A DNA stretch of 64,000 nt from Siphonodentalium dalli (taxonomy: Eukaryota; Mollusca; Scaphopoda; Gadilida; Siphonodentaliidae), in the NCBI GenBank assembly GCA_032622095.1, contig CP136066.1, positions 156,943,152 to 157,007,151 on the forward strand, given 5' to 3'. Under the pieces are notes generated by a model. It had not been told where the DNA came from. It worked only from the letters and a program-made list of their open reading frames with translations, and made no database searches. Made by a program: the position numbers and the translations under genes. This document shows positions 34,515 through 46,799 of this stretch, piece after piece; position 1 is the stretch's first letter, and the number at the start of each line of letters is the position of its first letter.

Positions 34515-34847
34515 CGATATTGTTTAAAAACATGTGCTTAATGTAGATTATACCCCATAATTTTGCGAAGACATTTTCTGTTAAAGTTGACATCGCCAGT
34601 GACGTTGTTGACGTAATAGTTTGTATTGTTCAAGAACAATACACATTTTTTTATTGAACGTTTCATTTATTCTGTATTTTGCTGTATTTTGCACAAATAA
34701 GTCATTGGGTGTGCAATAAAATATAATATTGCCACCATTTTATTGGTTTTAGAGTAATTAGACCAATATAAATAAATTACAAGATTTCATCAAACTTTTT
34801 TGGAAAATTGGAGCGGGCAGGAAAAGTTAATTTTTTATATTTTATTC

Positions 34848-35131
34848 TTAAACCTTTCTAAACTAAATACTCATTATTGAGTAGTTTCTTAATAGTAGTT
34901 ATCCCATAGCAAATGTTCATAAGTTAAGGTCAACCATAAGCTGTTTGTTGAACTTATTATCTGACCATTATCCAACCAATGTATAAGAATCACTCCTTCA
35001 TTTACATTATCCTTTGGCCTATCTGCCGTCTGCTCATTGTCCATAAGCCCTTCTCCAGGTGTATAATAGACCCTTCCTATGTATATTTTTAAATGGTCAT
35101 GCATGGTCAGTTCTATTCAATACAGGGTTAT
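34848..35131. mobile_element. Family E element
   Basis: TTAAACCTTTCTAAACTAAA, 'actcattattgagtagtttc', hairpin remnants 'gttgaacttattatctgacc' and right end 'attcaatacagggtta'. Confidence 0.75.
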
Positions 35132-35331
35132 TTAAATCACCCAAATTTTGATTGATATAGACTGATTAATGAGTCATTGCAATGTACTTTGGAGGTTAAG
35201 GAAAGTTTACCTCAAATTTATCCAAATGAAAACAAATTGAGGAGGGGAACAAAAATTGGGTCCGGAGGGGATGAGAATCAAGCACATTTTTGTATTGGCC
35301 TGAGGCGTTATAAACATCTGGAATATAATAT

Positions 35332-35441
35332 ATTACCACCATATTATAGGTTTAGAGAGTAATGATTGCCACCATATTATACATAGGTTTAGAGAGTATA
35401 TAATGAATGCTACCATATTATAGGTTTAGAGAGTAATGAAT
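35332..35441 (+). repeat. Short tandem repeat of about 38-45 bp, three units
   Basis: 'accaccatattataggttta' plus 'gagagtaatga' recurs with small insertions ('catattatacataggttt'). Confidence 0.75.
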
Positions 35442-36655
35442 GCCCAAATAATAATTATAGAGATGTTAGAAGGTGACTTCGAGATCACCAAAGTAGACTA
35501 ATCAGATAAGAGATATTTTAATAACGACCCCACTCGGCGCGCCAGCGCCAAGCTCGGTTCGTGTATAGGTAACAGACGGGCGTACGTACTTGTGACGTCA
35601 CACATAATTTACAGTATACCGTGTAGGAGAAATTTTTAGCGACACAACTTTTTCGTGAAAAAATCACGTGACTTCCGGCAGTGGTTTCACATTTGTTTAT
35701 AAACAGTAAGTTGTTATGAATGTCCTGCAAAGGTTCATATTAGATCAGTTTCATTTGTTAGCTAAATGAAAGCAGTTACGGCGTCATGACGTCAAAACGT
35801 CATTTGTCTCTGCGGGCCAGAATCCAGACATGACTGAACGTGTCATGTCGTCTTCGTTTTTTCGCAGCTCGACGTACATTGTAGTCTATAACATTCACTA
35901 TACACATTATCATATAGAGGCTTTTATTATCAAAGGCCGATATCTAAACCAGAGGCTATATTAAGGCATATATTATTATCGAAGTCCAATGGCATATAGT
36001 TTCACGACTATTTGCACGATCCTTCGCATTGTCCGTCTTCTATTATGCCGGGGTCTTCTATATATGCCTTGCATATTATCATATTATTAGGACATTTATG
36101 AGTCTCTTATCCTCATGGAAAGAACAGTTGTAAATGTAAAATATAGAATAAGTTCTTTACCAATAAGTCTACTTTGGTGGAATATGATTGAATGAATGAA
36201 AAAGTGAATATGTGGTTGATAGATTTTTATCTTTGGGTTGATGGTTGTTTTACGAAAACACTTATCTAATTTCATAAAAATATTTTTGAAAAGTGGAGTT
36301 TATTGTTAATTTGATGACTAAATTACAGGGAATACATATTGTTTGTATGGGATACCACTTAAGTGGCATTAGTTGTGGGTACAGCAGCAGTAATAGTCGT
36401 TCAAGATGCTTCGGAAATAGACATGCAGACTTATTTCCGATATTGGCTATAACCAAAGCTGCAGCTGATCTCGAAATCACTCACAGTCTCTCTCTTTATA
36501 CAATGCACATATAAATCAAAGTACGAGTTTTCTATAAAGAATATATCTGTAAAAATAGTAAGTCATCTGGAACTGCAAATTTTTTTCAATAACTATTTTT
36601 CTTGATTGCTCTATTTATTTAGTTATTTAGCCGACTTTCCGACTAATAGGGTGAA

Positions 36656-36902
36656 ACCCTTTGGAGCTTCCTGAATTTTTGCGAGTGCCAATGCATTCTC
36701 TTATATATGCGAGTCTCCCATAGGGCGCCTCATATATATAAGAGAAGGCATTGGCCTAACAATATTTACCTTCATCTTGTAAGCCAGTGCATTCTCTTAT
36801 ATATGCGAGGCTCCCTATGGGAGACTCGCATATACAAGAGAATGCATTGGTGCAGAATCTTTAATGCTGCACGAGTGTAGCTCCAGTTATGAAATGGTTA
36901 TT
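36656..36902. mobile_element. Family C element
   Basis: Two strong hairpins with 'cttatatatgcgagtctccc' arms; ends 'aaccctttggagcttcctga' and 'ctccagttatgaaatggtta'. Terminal TTAA decayed. Confidence 0.82.
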
Positions 36903-37318
36903 AAAATATATGACACAGCGTTAAATTTGCTCGGGCTAAAACGTACGTATCATTCTCATATTTATAGGCCAAAAGCTCAAATTATTGCCTTGTGATGTTA
37001 ATTGTGTGATAGTATGTGGAACATAGGGCTTCACAGTATGATCTAAAATAATATCAATATGATATCCATTTTATTATCGCATTATCTATATATCTCGATA
37101 ATCCAAATTCATGCATGGCCTTCGGGAAACGTTTGCTGAATTCCAAAATATGATATCGACTAACCTGTGAGCACCTAGTAGAACATATTATAACAAAGCA
37201 ACATGTCATAATAAAGTTTTTTCCTATTCTTGGCAGTACATCAACATACCCGGTATACAACATAGACACAAGACACCGTGTTACCTAGCTAAGTGACCAT
37301 CAAACCAGTACTCACATA

Positions 37319-37528
37319 CAGTAATGCCCTAAATAATCGACTCCTAAACCACAGCAGAATTATGGTTAATATTTCTGGATTTAGTCGGAAATATGGCTTG
37401 TTGCCATTCATCAGAAAGCTCTCACTGAGAGCTTTCCGATGAATGGCAACAATCCATATTTCCGACTAAATCCTGAAATATTACCCATAATTCTGCTGTG
37501 GTTAAGGAGATTATTTAGGGCATTACTG
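37319..37528. mobile_element. Family A palindromic MITE, copy 5
   Basis: TA at the left ('cata|cagtaatgccc'), right end 'gggcattactg' followed by CA instead of TA. Both arms are nearly identical over about 95 bp with a turn of a few bases at 'ctcactgag'. Confidence 0.88.
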
Positions 37529-37544
37529 CAAGTCACCATCAAAC

Positions 37545-37762
37545 CAGTACTCAAATACATGGACACCACTCACCAATTTAAATTAAAAGTGTAAACATGC
37601 ACTGTTTATTCTACCAAACCAATAGTACTCATATACACGGACACCACTCACCAATTTAAATTAAAAGTATAAACATGCACTGTTTATTCTACCAAACCAA
37701 TAGTACTCATATACGTGGACACCACTCACCAATTTAAATTAATGTTTATTCTACCAAACCAT
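37545..37762 (+). repeat. 78-bp tandem repeat, nearly three units
   Basis: 'ggacaccactcaccaattta' at 37561, 37639 and 37717. The last unit lacks 'aagtataaacatgcac'. It starts right after family A copy 5. Confidence 0.88.
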
Positions 37763-37905
37763 TTGTTTCTCCAAATCTTTCTCACCGTGTTCAGGCTGGA
37801 TGCATGAATTAAGAAAATGTCACAGGAAGATATTAAATAAAAGAATAAATGAACAGGAATTCCCAGTTCCCTAGGTGTCAGTTGCTATGGAATCTGTATA
37901 AAACT

Positions 37906-37936
37906 TGCTGGGAAGAGTTAGACCATCTTTAATTAA
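37906..37936. mobile_element. Family D right-end fragment
   Basis: 'gggaagagttagaccatctt' then TTAATTAA, directly abutting the next family C element. Confidence 0.65.
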
Positions 37937-38178
37937 CTCTTCCATGTTTGGAGCTTCCTGAAATTTTGCAACAAAACCCTGTGCCAGTGCATTCTCTTAT
38001 AAATGTGAGTCTACCATAGGGCCTCACATATATAAGAGAATACATTGCCTTGACCTTATAAACCAGTGCATTCTCTTATATATGCGAGGCTCTCTATGGG
38101 AGACTCGCATCTGTGAGAATGCACTGGCACAGGATTTTTAATGCTGCACCAGCACAGCTCGCATCATGAAAGGGTTAA
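37933..38178. mobile_element. Family C TTAA element
   Basis: TTAACTCTTCCATGTTTGGA to 'catgaaagggttaa'. Two hairpins, one shortened. Its left TTAA overlaps the TTAA of the family D fragment. Confidence 0.88.
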
Positions 38179-38251
38179 TGTTTTGAATTGTTTTTTTAGT
38201 TATCTGTCTTGCACTATCCCACATTACCAAAATAATTTATTGCGCTGAATT

Positions 38252-38498
38252 TTAACCCTTTGAGTGCCAGGGGCCGATCTCATCGGCCCTAAACCTACAA
38301 AATAAGTCTGTTAAAGAATATAAGAATAAATTATTAAAATTGTAAAAAAAAAAAAAATAAAAAAAAAAAAATTGTTAGGCCAATGCATTCTCTTATATAT
38401 GCGAGGCGACTTATGGTCGACTCGCATATATAAGAGAATGCATTGGCACAGAGTATATGGGTTGATACAAAAATCGGACTTGGCACTCAAAGGGTTAA
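38252..38498. mobile_element. Family C' TTAA element
   Basis: TTAACCCTTTGAGTGCCAGG to 'ggcactcaaagggttaa', with a poly-A middle and one hairpin. Nearly the same as the copy at 9889-10116. Confidence 0.9.
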
Positions 38499-39834
38499 GT
38501 TGGTTGACAATCTAAGAATAGACTAAGATGTACCTGTATAATGTGTTAGTTATATAGGCTCAATTTCGCCATCAGGCATATTTCAACACTATCTGATGAG
38601 GCTGAAAAATCCTTAATGATACATAATCTGAATTAACGCTCCTGAATTACTATTTCTTTGGCTTCGGGGGTAAAAAAAATATTTGATTCGAGTTGAGGAA
38701 CCCACCCATCAAAGCTCAGTTATCAGATACCAATTTTTGAAATCTTTTATTTTTCACCACCTGGAATATTTGGCGGCTAGCAAATATTTGAAGAGCCAAC
38801 CGACATACTCTCGATACCAAATTGTGTTGAACAAAATGTTTGATTAATAACACGTTTTGGTTTATTTTATAATAGAGTTGACAGTGGTTAGCATAATTTT
38901 TTGGTAATCAATCGATTCTGATAACTAAAGCATCTTATGAAATGTTGTTGGAATCTGATGATACAGGGCCCATCGAGTCAGATTGTGTACCTTTAAATCA
39001 TTTGATTCTATGAAAGAATAAATTCATTTCTCATCCTGATATATATATGAGGATGAGAGGATTCCTCTGAATAATTGAGGGAAGAAATACAAGGGATTGA
39101 CTTCCCTGCCAAAATCTTCCCTCCATATTTCTGAGTAGGACATAGTATCTTTAACTGGGTATGACTCCTAAACATATGTTGATACACACAACCTCGATTG
39201 TCGCAATTCACTTGATTTAAAAATTCACTGACTGTTGTTCATGCATTGACTGACTTCTCTGTATGGAACACAATTACACAGTAATATGCTATGATAAATT
39301 TCTCAATCCCAAGGATTTCTGAATGAAATAATTATGAAAGGAGAATTATAAAATTATGGGATAATGTGCCTGGGACAGGTTGTGATGGGAAGAGTAACAA
39401 TGGGTTAGTTATAACTATTCACTTTCTCAATTCAGTTGTTTTTCATGAATTTTTTTCTCAACAATACTTGATTCAATGTGGGCTTAAGATAAAGACATAG
39501 CATTCAAAGAAAAAGAATATTTTTGATTTTAATATGGGATATTATGCATTGAGCAGGTTGTGCTGGGTAGGGTCAATTAGGTAGCTATATAAATATATTT
39601 ATTATGCGCTCAACAGTGATTTATCGAAAAACGTCGCGGTTAAATAAATGTTGATATAAAAGTTATCAATTTCACACTAGCTGACGTGTGTGACCGATTC
39701 ACTTGCGCGTACCAATGCACTATAGCAATATTTAAAAATACTCGCGAATCGGTAGTTATCCTTTACCGTTATTATTAAAGTTATAATAGAAATATATTTG
39801 ATGTTGAAATTCGACACAATCATGGGGGTAAATA

Positions 39835-40041
39835 CAGTAATGCTCTAAATGCTCTTAACCACAGCAGAATTATGGGTAACTTTTCAGGATTAAATTAGAA
39901 ATATGGCTTGTTGCCATTCATCGGAAAGCTCTCACTGAGAGCTTTCCGATGAATGGCAACAAGCCATATTTCCGACTAAATCCTGAAAAATTACCCATAA
40001 TTCTGCTGTGGTTAAGGAGTCGATTATTTAGGACATTACTG
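39835..40041. mobile_element. Family A palindromic MITE, copy 6
   Basis: TA-flanked; left arm lacks the 'aataatcgactcc' block, right arm is complete. Central turn 'ctcactgagag'. Confidence 0.88.
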
Positions 40042-40208
40042 TAGAAGAATACAAGAACTATATTACTGTGTCCTGCGGATGGCGAAGTGAGCAGACAGGG
40101 ATAAGCTGTTGGCTTTGATAAATCAATTGTAGGCATTTGTGAGAACATTTATTGTCATAAATGATGACTTCAATTGGAAACGCGTATAATAAAAATAATA
40201 TCTAGTGT

Positions 40209-40343
40209 TTTTGAATGGATATTGAAAATTATGTCATTCATGAACGAGACAAATGTTTATTTTCGCTTGTGACAAGCCACTCGCAAAAATAAACATTTGT
40301 CTCACTCATTCATGACATATAGTTTTTGGTATCCTTTCAAAAT
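40209..40343. repeat. Foldback with about 60-bp arms
   Basis: 'gtcattcatgaacgagacaa' and 'atgtttattttcgcttgtga' are inverted after about 5 bp; outer arms 'ttttgaatggatattg' / 'ggtatcctttcaaaa' also pair. Single copy. Confidence 0.82.
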
Positions 40344-41044
40344 CAATGTAGATATCCCCTATATATTCAAGTACAGGTTGTGCTAGGTAGAGGCGTTCAG
40401 AATTAGAGGAAAATGGTTGGGTTGGATAACCCATTCTAACCCACTAACATTGCTTGATTCAAAATAACTGACTAAAGCAGTACCGGGACTCTATTGGGAA
40501 TCAGAGGAACATAGACCAACAACTCACTCTTTATCGTCCTTAACATATTTGACATGAATTTAAAGTTTTTTAATTTCTTATCCTGCTGCTTTTCTCCTGG
40601 TGGAGGGGTAATCATCTGGGAAAAATCAGATATAAAAAAAGTGAGAAATCCATCATTTTTCAAGTTTGTCTGGCAATTATATGCAGCTTTGGTAAATATA
40701 CATTTTATACACATGCTGCCATTCATATTCTGGCATCATATAGTTTTCTGTGACGAAATGCAACATATCCTATCCACCTGTCAAATTACAATATCAATCA
40801 AGTAGGTAACGTCCTGAAACTTAGAACAGATTTTCCATGGTGATAATATAATATCCAAGTTAATGTAGCTATTAAAATATGAAGACACAACAAAATATCA
40901 ATACAAAGCATGGAGGAGTGTTCAGACGGCTGTGATGTGTCCGTTATGTTGTATGCGTTAAAGACATATTATGCCCTTCTTCCGGTGCAAGGAATTGATA
41001 AGTTTGTACTCAGGCACTATGCCAACCTGGGAAATGTAGCGTTC

Positions 41045-41240
41045 GGCTAACTTCGCCGAAAATTGCAAAGAAATCGACCATACCACTCCATAGAAAACAT
41101 CGTCTGAACTACGCACAATTGTAAATATTTACACCTCGATACGGGACGCAGCCATCGGCGAAAAACCAACACAAATGATTTCGCCATCGAGAGTCATTGC
41201 ATTTAATTGATATATAAGAATAACGGTGTGTGTTGTCATT
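41045..41240 (-). repeat. Dispersed repeat H, copy 2
   Basis: Reverse-oriented relative of 11500-11720 ('ccataccactccatagaaaa', 'catcgtctgaactacgc', 'gagagtcattgcatttaatt'). Confidence 0.75.
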
Positions 41241-41566
41241 TTGGATTAATATTCACCGGAGTGTTTCACATCACTTTAACACACACAATGGAGAGATGCT
41301 ATTTTCAATGCAACGTGAGCAGCAATGCATACCCTACATGGCAATTAAGAGAGTGGGTCAGGATGTTTCTTTTTTTTTCAATCCATAAAAGATGGCAGCT
41401 GTCTGTGAAGCGAAGGAAATTTTGATTTGTATTTATGTGAAGAGATTTACATGTAGTTGTGCGGGAATTTACAGATTTGACAATATTATCGTATAATTCA
41501 TTTATAAAACAGATAGATTTGCAATATTGCATTTATAGAGGATCAGCAACGAGTTATGTTAGGATA

Positions 41567-41741
41567 TATAGACAGAACACAACGCGCGTCTTAATCGAGA
41601 CTCTTTTATCGAATGAGTTGCGGATGGCGCAAGGATATATTTCGCGAGAGCGTAGCTCGAGCGAAATATAACTTTGCGCCGTCCGCAACGAGTTCGATAA
41701 AAGATTCGAGATTATGATGCAAGTTGTGTTCTGTATTTATT
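41567..41741. repeat. GC-richer foldback, about 80-bp arms
   Basis: 'acagaacacaacgcgcgtct', 'ttgcggatggcgcaaggata' and 'atttcgcgagagcg' pair with the mirror half ending 'gcaagttgtgttctgt'. Single copy; its base composition contrasts with the flanks. Confidence 0.85.
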
Positions 41742-42425
41742 CTACACCGTTCAGTCAGATAAGTTCAATCCATGAATAGCACCTTCATTGCTACTATAGC
41801 TACCTATATTGTGATTTAAGTCTGACAAATAACCAGTAATTATGGGGGGATCAACGGAAGCGGATGATCGACGTAATGTACGTCATCTTTATTGGCGACA
41901 ACGTCAACTAGAATAGTTCCGGCTTGTATTCCACTAGAGGTATACACTAATATGTATTCAATGGCTGGGATTCCGTTGAATACATGTGACTCACGTCAAT
42001 GGATGTGGAATAAAAGATTTTGTGATCTTTATAAGAAGCTGAAAAATGCATACATGCATGGCGTTGGATGAGACGAGACGCTTCACAACCGTATATGACA
42101 GTATTGCGCACTCTGCCTTGCGAGGAAACATATAGTCCCCCAATTTGCCTCTTTGTCTTTGTGCCTATTTTCAATAGTGCAACGAAGTTGGACAACAATT
42201 GAACTTTAATGAACAAAGCAATCATTTAGCAATGTCTGGTAATGGTGTCAAATGCAGCTTTTCTAAATAGTATTAATCTGCGTGGTAATTACTTGGTGCG
42301 ATGCCAAGTATCCCGGAAAGCACGCGGCGATTACACACTAGTGAGAGAAAAAAGAATATATCTAATGGATTTTTCAATGATATTATAGGGGTTTCATGTG
42401 ATATAAGGAAATATGTAATGGCTTT

Positions 42426-42470
42426 TTAGCTCAACTTGACTTGTATAGTTTGAGCTATTGTCATGTGATA
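42426..42470 (+). repeat. End fragment of 'tagctcaac' repeat
   Basis: 'tttagctcaacttgactt' then 'tagtttgagctattgtcatg'; only the hairpin end is kept. Confidence 0.5.
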
Positions 42471-42592
42471 TATTCTAATATCAAACTTATCAGCTGCAAT
42501 TGGAAGCTTTGCATTCTGTTTAACGCAAACAACGGATTGTGTCGTTACAAGAACCAACACATTATAGTCGTCTGAAGGCTACTCAACAATTT

Positions 42593-42857
42593 ATAAACCA
42601 CTTCATGACTGGAGCTTCCTAAAATTTTGCGATAAACCCTGTGCCAATGCATTCTCTTATATATGCGAGTCTCCCATAGGAAGCCTTGCATATATAAGAG
42701 AATACATTGACCTAACAATATTTAACTTGACATTGTAAGCAAGTGCGTTCTCTTATATATGTGAGGCTCCCTATGGGAGACTCGCTTATATAAGATAATG
42801 CACTGGCACAGGATATTTAATGGTGCAGCAGCACAGCTCCCATCGTGAAAGGGTTAA
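42593..42857. mobile_element. Family C element
   Basis: 'cttcatgactggagcttcct', two hairpins, 'catcgtgaaagggttaa' at the right. Left TTAA lost. Confidence 0.85.
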
Positions 42858-43039
42858 GCTATTTATAGCACATGCCTAACAGTTGATAATGCCCTGAGAG
42901 ACAGGTTTAGCACATTTTGATATTTTGACATTGATTTTCAAAAGGGTAATGTATTTAAATGGGATAATTGACAAGGGCCGGATAAATATTATGTAAAAAT
43001 ATTGTAAATATATTGTAAATAATTTGTATATTATATTGT

Positions 43040-43720
43040 TTTGTATATTATACGAACATAAGCAAATGTCCGCTTCAAGACATATATAGTTTTGCAATAA
43101 GCATATATAGTGTAAATATTTTGTTTGTTTATGACTTTGTGATTCGACATGATGCCTTTAAACTGTGTAATTAGTTACATTAGGAAACCAAGATTATTCC
43201 TTAATTATTTTTGGAAGTTTCCACGATCTGATGGATATATTCTTTATAGCCCTCTAAATCTGTATATATCATTAAATTATATTTGTATTAGGATTGTTAT
43301 CATACACTATATAGGTTTACAAACATTGTTCCTTGACTCAGATATATTATTTGAACACCTGAAAACTATGCAAAAAGTGCTCTGAACCCTCAAGGCATTT
43401 GTAATATTATACATAAGCAAATGTCCACTTCAAGACATATATAGTTTTGTAAGAAGCAAATATATTGTAAATATTTTGTATATTATACTTAAGCAAATGT
43501 CCACATCAAGCATATATATATAGTTTTGCAGGAACAGGGACGCCGGAGAAGGGGGCATGCAGGGACATTTGCCCCCCTTGCACTGGCCCAGGAGAGTCCA
43601 GTGGGTACCCGAAAAGTGCCCTCCTGACTGGTTTGCCCCCTTGCCCTTTGGTGCTTCCGGCGTCCTTGTGCAGGAAGCAAATATATTATAAATGTTTGTC
43701 TATTATGCATATTAAAGCAG
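43040..43720 (+). repeat. Local direct repeats 'aagcaaatgtcc...atatatag'
   Basis: 'aagcaaatgtccgcttcaag' (43059), 'aagcaaatgtccacttcaag' (43413) and 'aagcaaatgtccacatcaag' (43491) each precede 'catatatagttttg'. The third copy is split by a hAT-like element. Confidence 0.7.
43535..43668. mobile_element. GC-rich hAT-like MITE with 8-bp target duplication
   Basis: 134 bp, ends 'cagggacgccggag' and 'ttccggcgtccttg' (inverted). Flanked by TGCAGGAA on both sides (43527-43534, 43669-43676). It splits the third local direct repeat, so insertion is clear. Far richer in G+C than its surroundings. No coding capacity. Confidence 0.88.
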
Positions 43721-44250
43721 ATATGAAATAACAAATGAGCTCAGTACGCAACAAAAAAGCCAGAATAAACTGATACTATGAATATCAGCATATAGTTAGG
43801 CCACACAAAGTCAATATCCCATTTCTCAGACCCGCACGCATGGTCCCAAAAACCCAAATGCATGCAACATTTATATTGGCCTTTAATATGTTGGGGGGGA
43901 AATTTAATCAGTATGAAATAATTGCGGGTACTAACTTCCACCCAAACATGGGTGGAAGTTAGTTTGAACAAACACATTTGCCAGTTCAGTCAGTATTTTT
44001 GGATGAAATAAATCAAATGGAATCTATCAACAAACTTTTTTATGAATATCTGTTTTGGAGATATTAATATTGGCCATAAGCCACTGAAATTTGACCAGAG
44101 CTAGCCGATGTGGAGGTTGAATGCTTCGTTGGTGTGCCCCCAGAAATGAAAAATAAAATAGCGAGCACATGTTTTGGACTGAGAAATGGGAAGTTTACTT
44201 TAATTGGCCTTAATAACATTTTATAAAGACAATATCTTTTAAATACTTAC

Positions 44251-44396
44251 CCGCCATTTAACTCCATCTAGTAGTGAAAACGAAAATGATGGGGATGCAC
44301 CTTCGGGAATCCTGGGAAGGCTGAACACGCTGGCCGGAATTTTATAATTTTCTATGTTATCCAGTCGCTTTTTTATCATCTTCTGATACTTGGTCA
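44251..44396 (-). CDS. RGS-domain protein, penultimate exon
   Basis: 146 nt on the - strand between 'attctattccag' and a consensus 'gtaagt' donor. Two bases complete a split codon, then 48 codons: 'TKYQKMIKKRLDNIENYKIP', 'ASVFSLPRIPEGASPSFSF', ending 'LLDGVKWR' in phase 0. The first part is a charged helix that would follow the RGS domain. Its entry phase (needs one base from the previous exon) fits the GTGCGT donor at 59183 and not the alternative four bases further on, which would put a stop in frame. The intron between them is about 14.8 kb. Confidence 0.72.
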
Positions 44397-44504
44397 CTGG
44401 AATAGAATTTGTGTCATTTCATATGAAATCGAAGTTTATAACTAGTAATGAAGAGGACATTAGGATATACGTTTGTCAATAGGAGAGAGCGTTAGGATGA
44501 AAAT

Positions 44505-44643
44505 TGATTACCCCTTTCATGACGGTAGATGCGTTGGTGCAGCATTAAAGATCCTGTGCCAGTGCATTATTTTATATATGCGAGTTTCTCATAGGGTCTC
44601 AGCCTTGCATATATAAGAGAATGCACTGGCTTACAAGGTCAAG
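44505..44643. mobile_element. Family C left half
   Basis: 'cctttcatgacggtagatgc', first hairpin and 'ggcttacaaggtcaagagta', then breaks off. It lies about 110 bp from the RGS exon at 44251-44396. Confidence 0.75.
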
Positions 44644-45099
44644 AGTAATTAAAAAATTTGCCCAGAAACACGAATCCAAAGTCTATCAGGATTCGAGCCA
44701 GCTTCACCATCCTTAAACAGCTTATAATAGTGTAATGTGTCATGCACCTTATCAACTGAGGCATAGCCCCCCCCCCAGAAGCAAAGTCACATTCAAATAG
44801 ATTGATATTCATGTAAAATTGACAGTTTGTCAAACAGAAGAAAGTTTATTATCACTTTAGGCATGATTTTTAAGAATATTGTCAATTTTAGAAATACTAT
44901 TTTCTGCACAAAATATATATCTCCTAATAAGAAGTGTGGTTAGTGAGAACAGGTGCGCGAGAATGTACTGTAGGTATTTCGTACCATTTCATTACTTACG
45001 GATATGTAACATGTGACATGCTAAGCATGAAGGATAACCAAAAGTTCAGTGTCCAAGATATCTTGAACGGGGCACCATACAATCATGTAACTCAAATAA

Positions 45100-45700
45100 A
45101 ACAAGGGCAACACCGAGCGTGGGCTAATGCCCCCGACTGTATGCTCTACACTTTTTACACTAAGGCCAGCAAAGGGCCATAACTCGGGGGGGGGGGGGGG
45201 GGGGGGGGGAAGTGCAGACAAAACATGCACTATGTGGAGATCCTTTCCCCAATGCTGGTCTACCGGTATTCGAAAGGACATCCAAATTGGGCTATCGATA
45301 CTTGAGCTGTGTTGTAAAATGTTTGTTACAGACAGAAGGACGGATGGATGATGGTCTCCACTATATACCCCTGAATCCTCCTTAGGATGGTAGGGGGCAT
45401 AAGGAGGGTCGGGGGCATAAAGACATCCACAGCATAATGTTTGTCATGGATGCGTTGACGTGTTTTACACTAAGTCCAGCAAAGGGCCATATCCTTTCCA
45501 TAAGACTGGTCTACCAGCATAACAAAGGACGTCCAAAATGGACTATCAATACTTAAGCGGTGTTTGTTACGTCCGGATGGAATGATGGAGGGACAAAGGG
45601 CCATAACTCTGGAAAAAAGTGCAGACAAAACCTGCAATATGCGAGATCCTTTCCAAATTGGACTATCGATACTTGAGCTCTGAAATGTTTATTATGGACG
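45100..45700 (+). repeat. Interspersed 'aagggccataactc' repeat with direct duplication
   Basis: 'aaggccagcaaagggccata', 'gatcctttcc', 'gactatcgatacttgagct' and 'acggacgga' recur two or three times. A poly-G run of over 20 bases sits at about 45187-45209. The same style of repeat is common in mollusc genomes. Confidence 0.55.
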
Positions 45701-45730
45701 GACGGACACACAATACATTTATTTTTGAAA

Positions 45731-45752
45731 TGGTCTTTTTTTTTTTTTTTTT
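45731..45752. repeat. Poly-T tract
   Basis: About 21 consecutive T, possibly the reversed A-tail of a retroposed sequence, though no target duplication is obvious. Confidence 0.5.
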
Positions 45753-46799
45753 TACAGGTTTGACCACTTAAGACTACCACTTACCTCCTAAATTGTACTC
45801 ACAGTTTCCTGACATAAAGTACCAAAAAATATGGCCCCAATCGAATTTACAAATTGGTATAACTAATATAAGTCGCTATCGCTCTTAGTGATAACATTTA
45901 GAAATTCAATTACAACCTGTCTCCCGGGACTTTATGTCCAGCAACTGTGCTGAGTTAGAGATGCAAAATGAAAGCAGCATTGACAACGTGACTGGTCAGT
46001 GCAGGTGATATTAAGGAGGAGGTCAAGTGAAACATTCTGAATGGGGACCTCCATGCAGATGTCCGCAGCAAAAGTTACATATGAAGCAGTTGTCTCTGGT
46101 TGTCTGGGAACTAAAGTAGCCATATCTTTAAACAGACATAACATTTTAACTGGTGGCACGGCTTGTTAAATTGCCAATTTTTGCTATAAATTAAATTTTG
46201 AGAATTGTTTTCTCGAATTACAACACTTGACCTAGTTTTGAAAAATCAATTTATAAAATTCAAATATAAATACACCAACTTTCTAATGGGAAAAAACCAA
46301 GCCGACCCGCCAGGTAAATATGTATTATTTCCAATACCGCACAAATTCACACCCTGCAACTGCAACCCCCCACCCCACTGCAGAGAACCACATGGAAATG
46401 CCCATTCAAAACTGGTCACTTGATCTCCTCCTTAATTAGTTCACTGATTATAGAATGGGTTGTTTGATTGACTGTCTGTCAGACTGGTGTCAGTGGAGCA
46501 ATTAAACTGCAGTATTGTCATTATTTTGGTGCAGTGATGATCTGACATGATAGCAATAGATGGAATTTTCAGGGGGGGGGGGGGTGGGTGGCATCGTGTC
46601 ATTGGTATCGAACACTTTATCCAGCTCTTTGATCTTAGTATGATTACATTATAAAAATGATTGCATTTTATTATTGGTATTGGTACTCTCATAATTATGT
46701 ACCTATGATGGCCTAATAAAATTAACAGTAACGTGTGGGGATTAATGATTAAATAAAGTGTTGAATTAACAAAAGTGATCACAAGGTAATTTCACTCCT

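Noticed and set aside
34194-34593. Three similar - strand frames
   Set aside because: They repeat one another because of a 91-bp tandem duplication and have no other support.
45932-46159. Possible exon on the - strand
   Set aside because: Cys-rich frame with plausible codons but no clear acceptor/donor pair. The exon phases on either side (59183 and 44396) join directly without it.
46441-46782. 113-codon open frame on the - strand
   Set aside because: Contains a poly-Pro stretch from a G homopolymer and no conserved motif.
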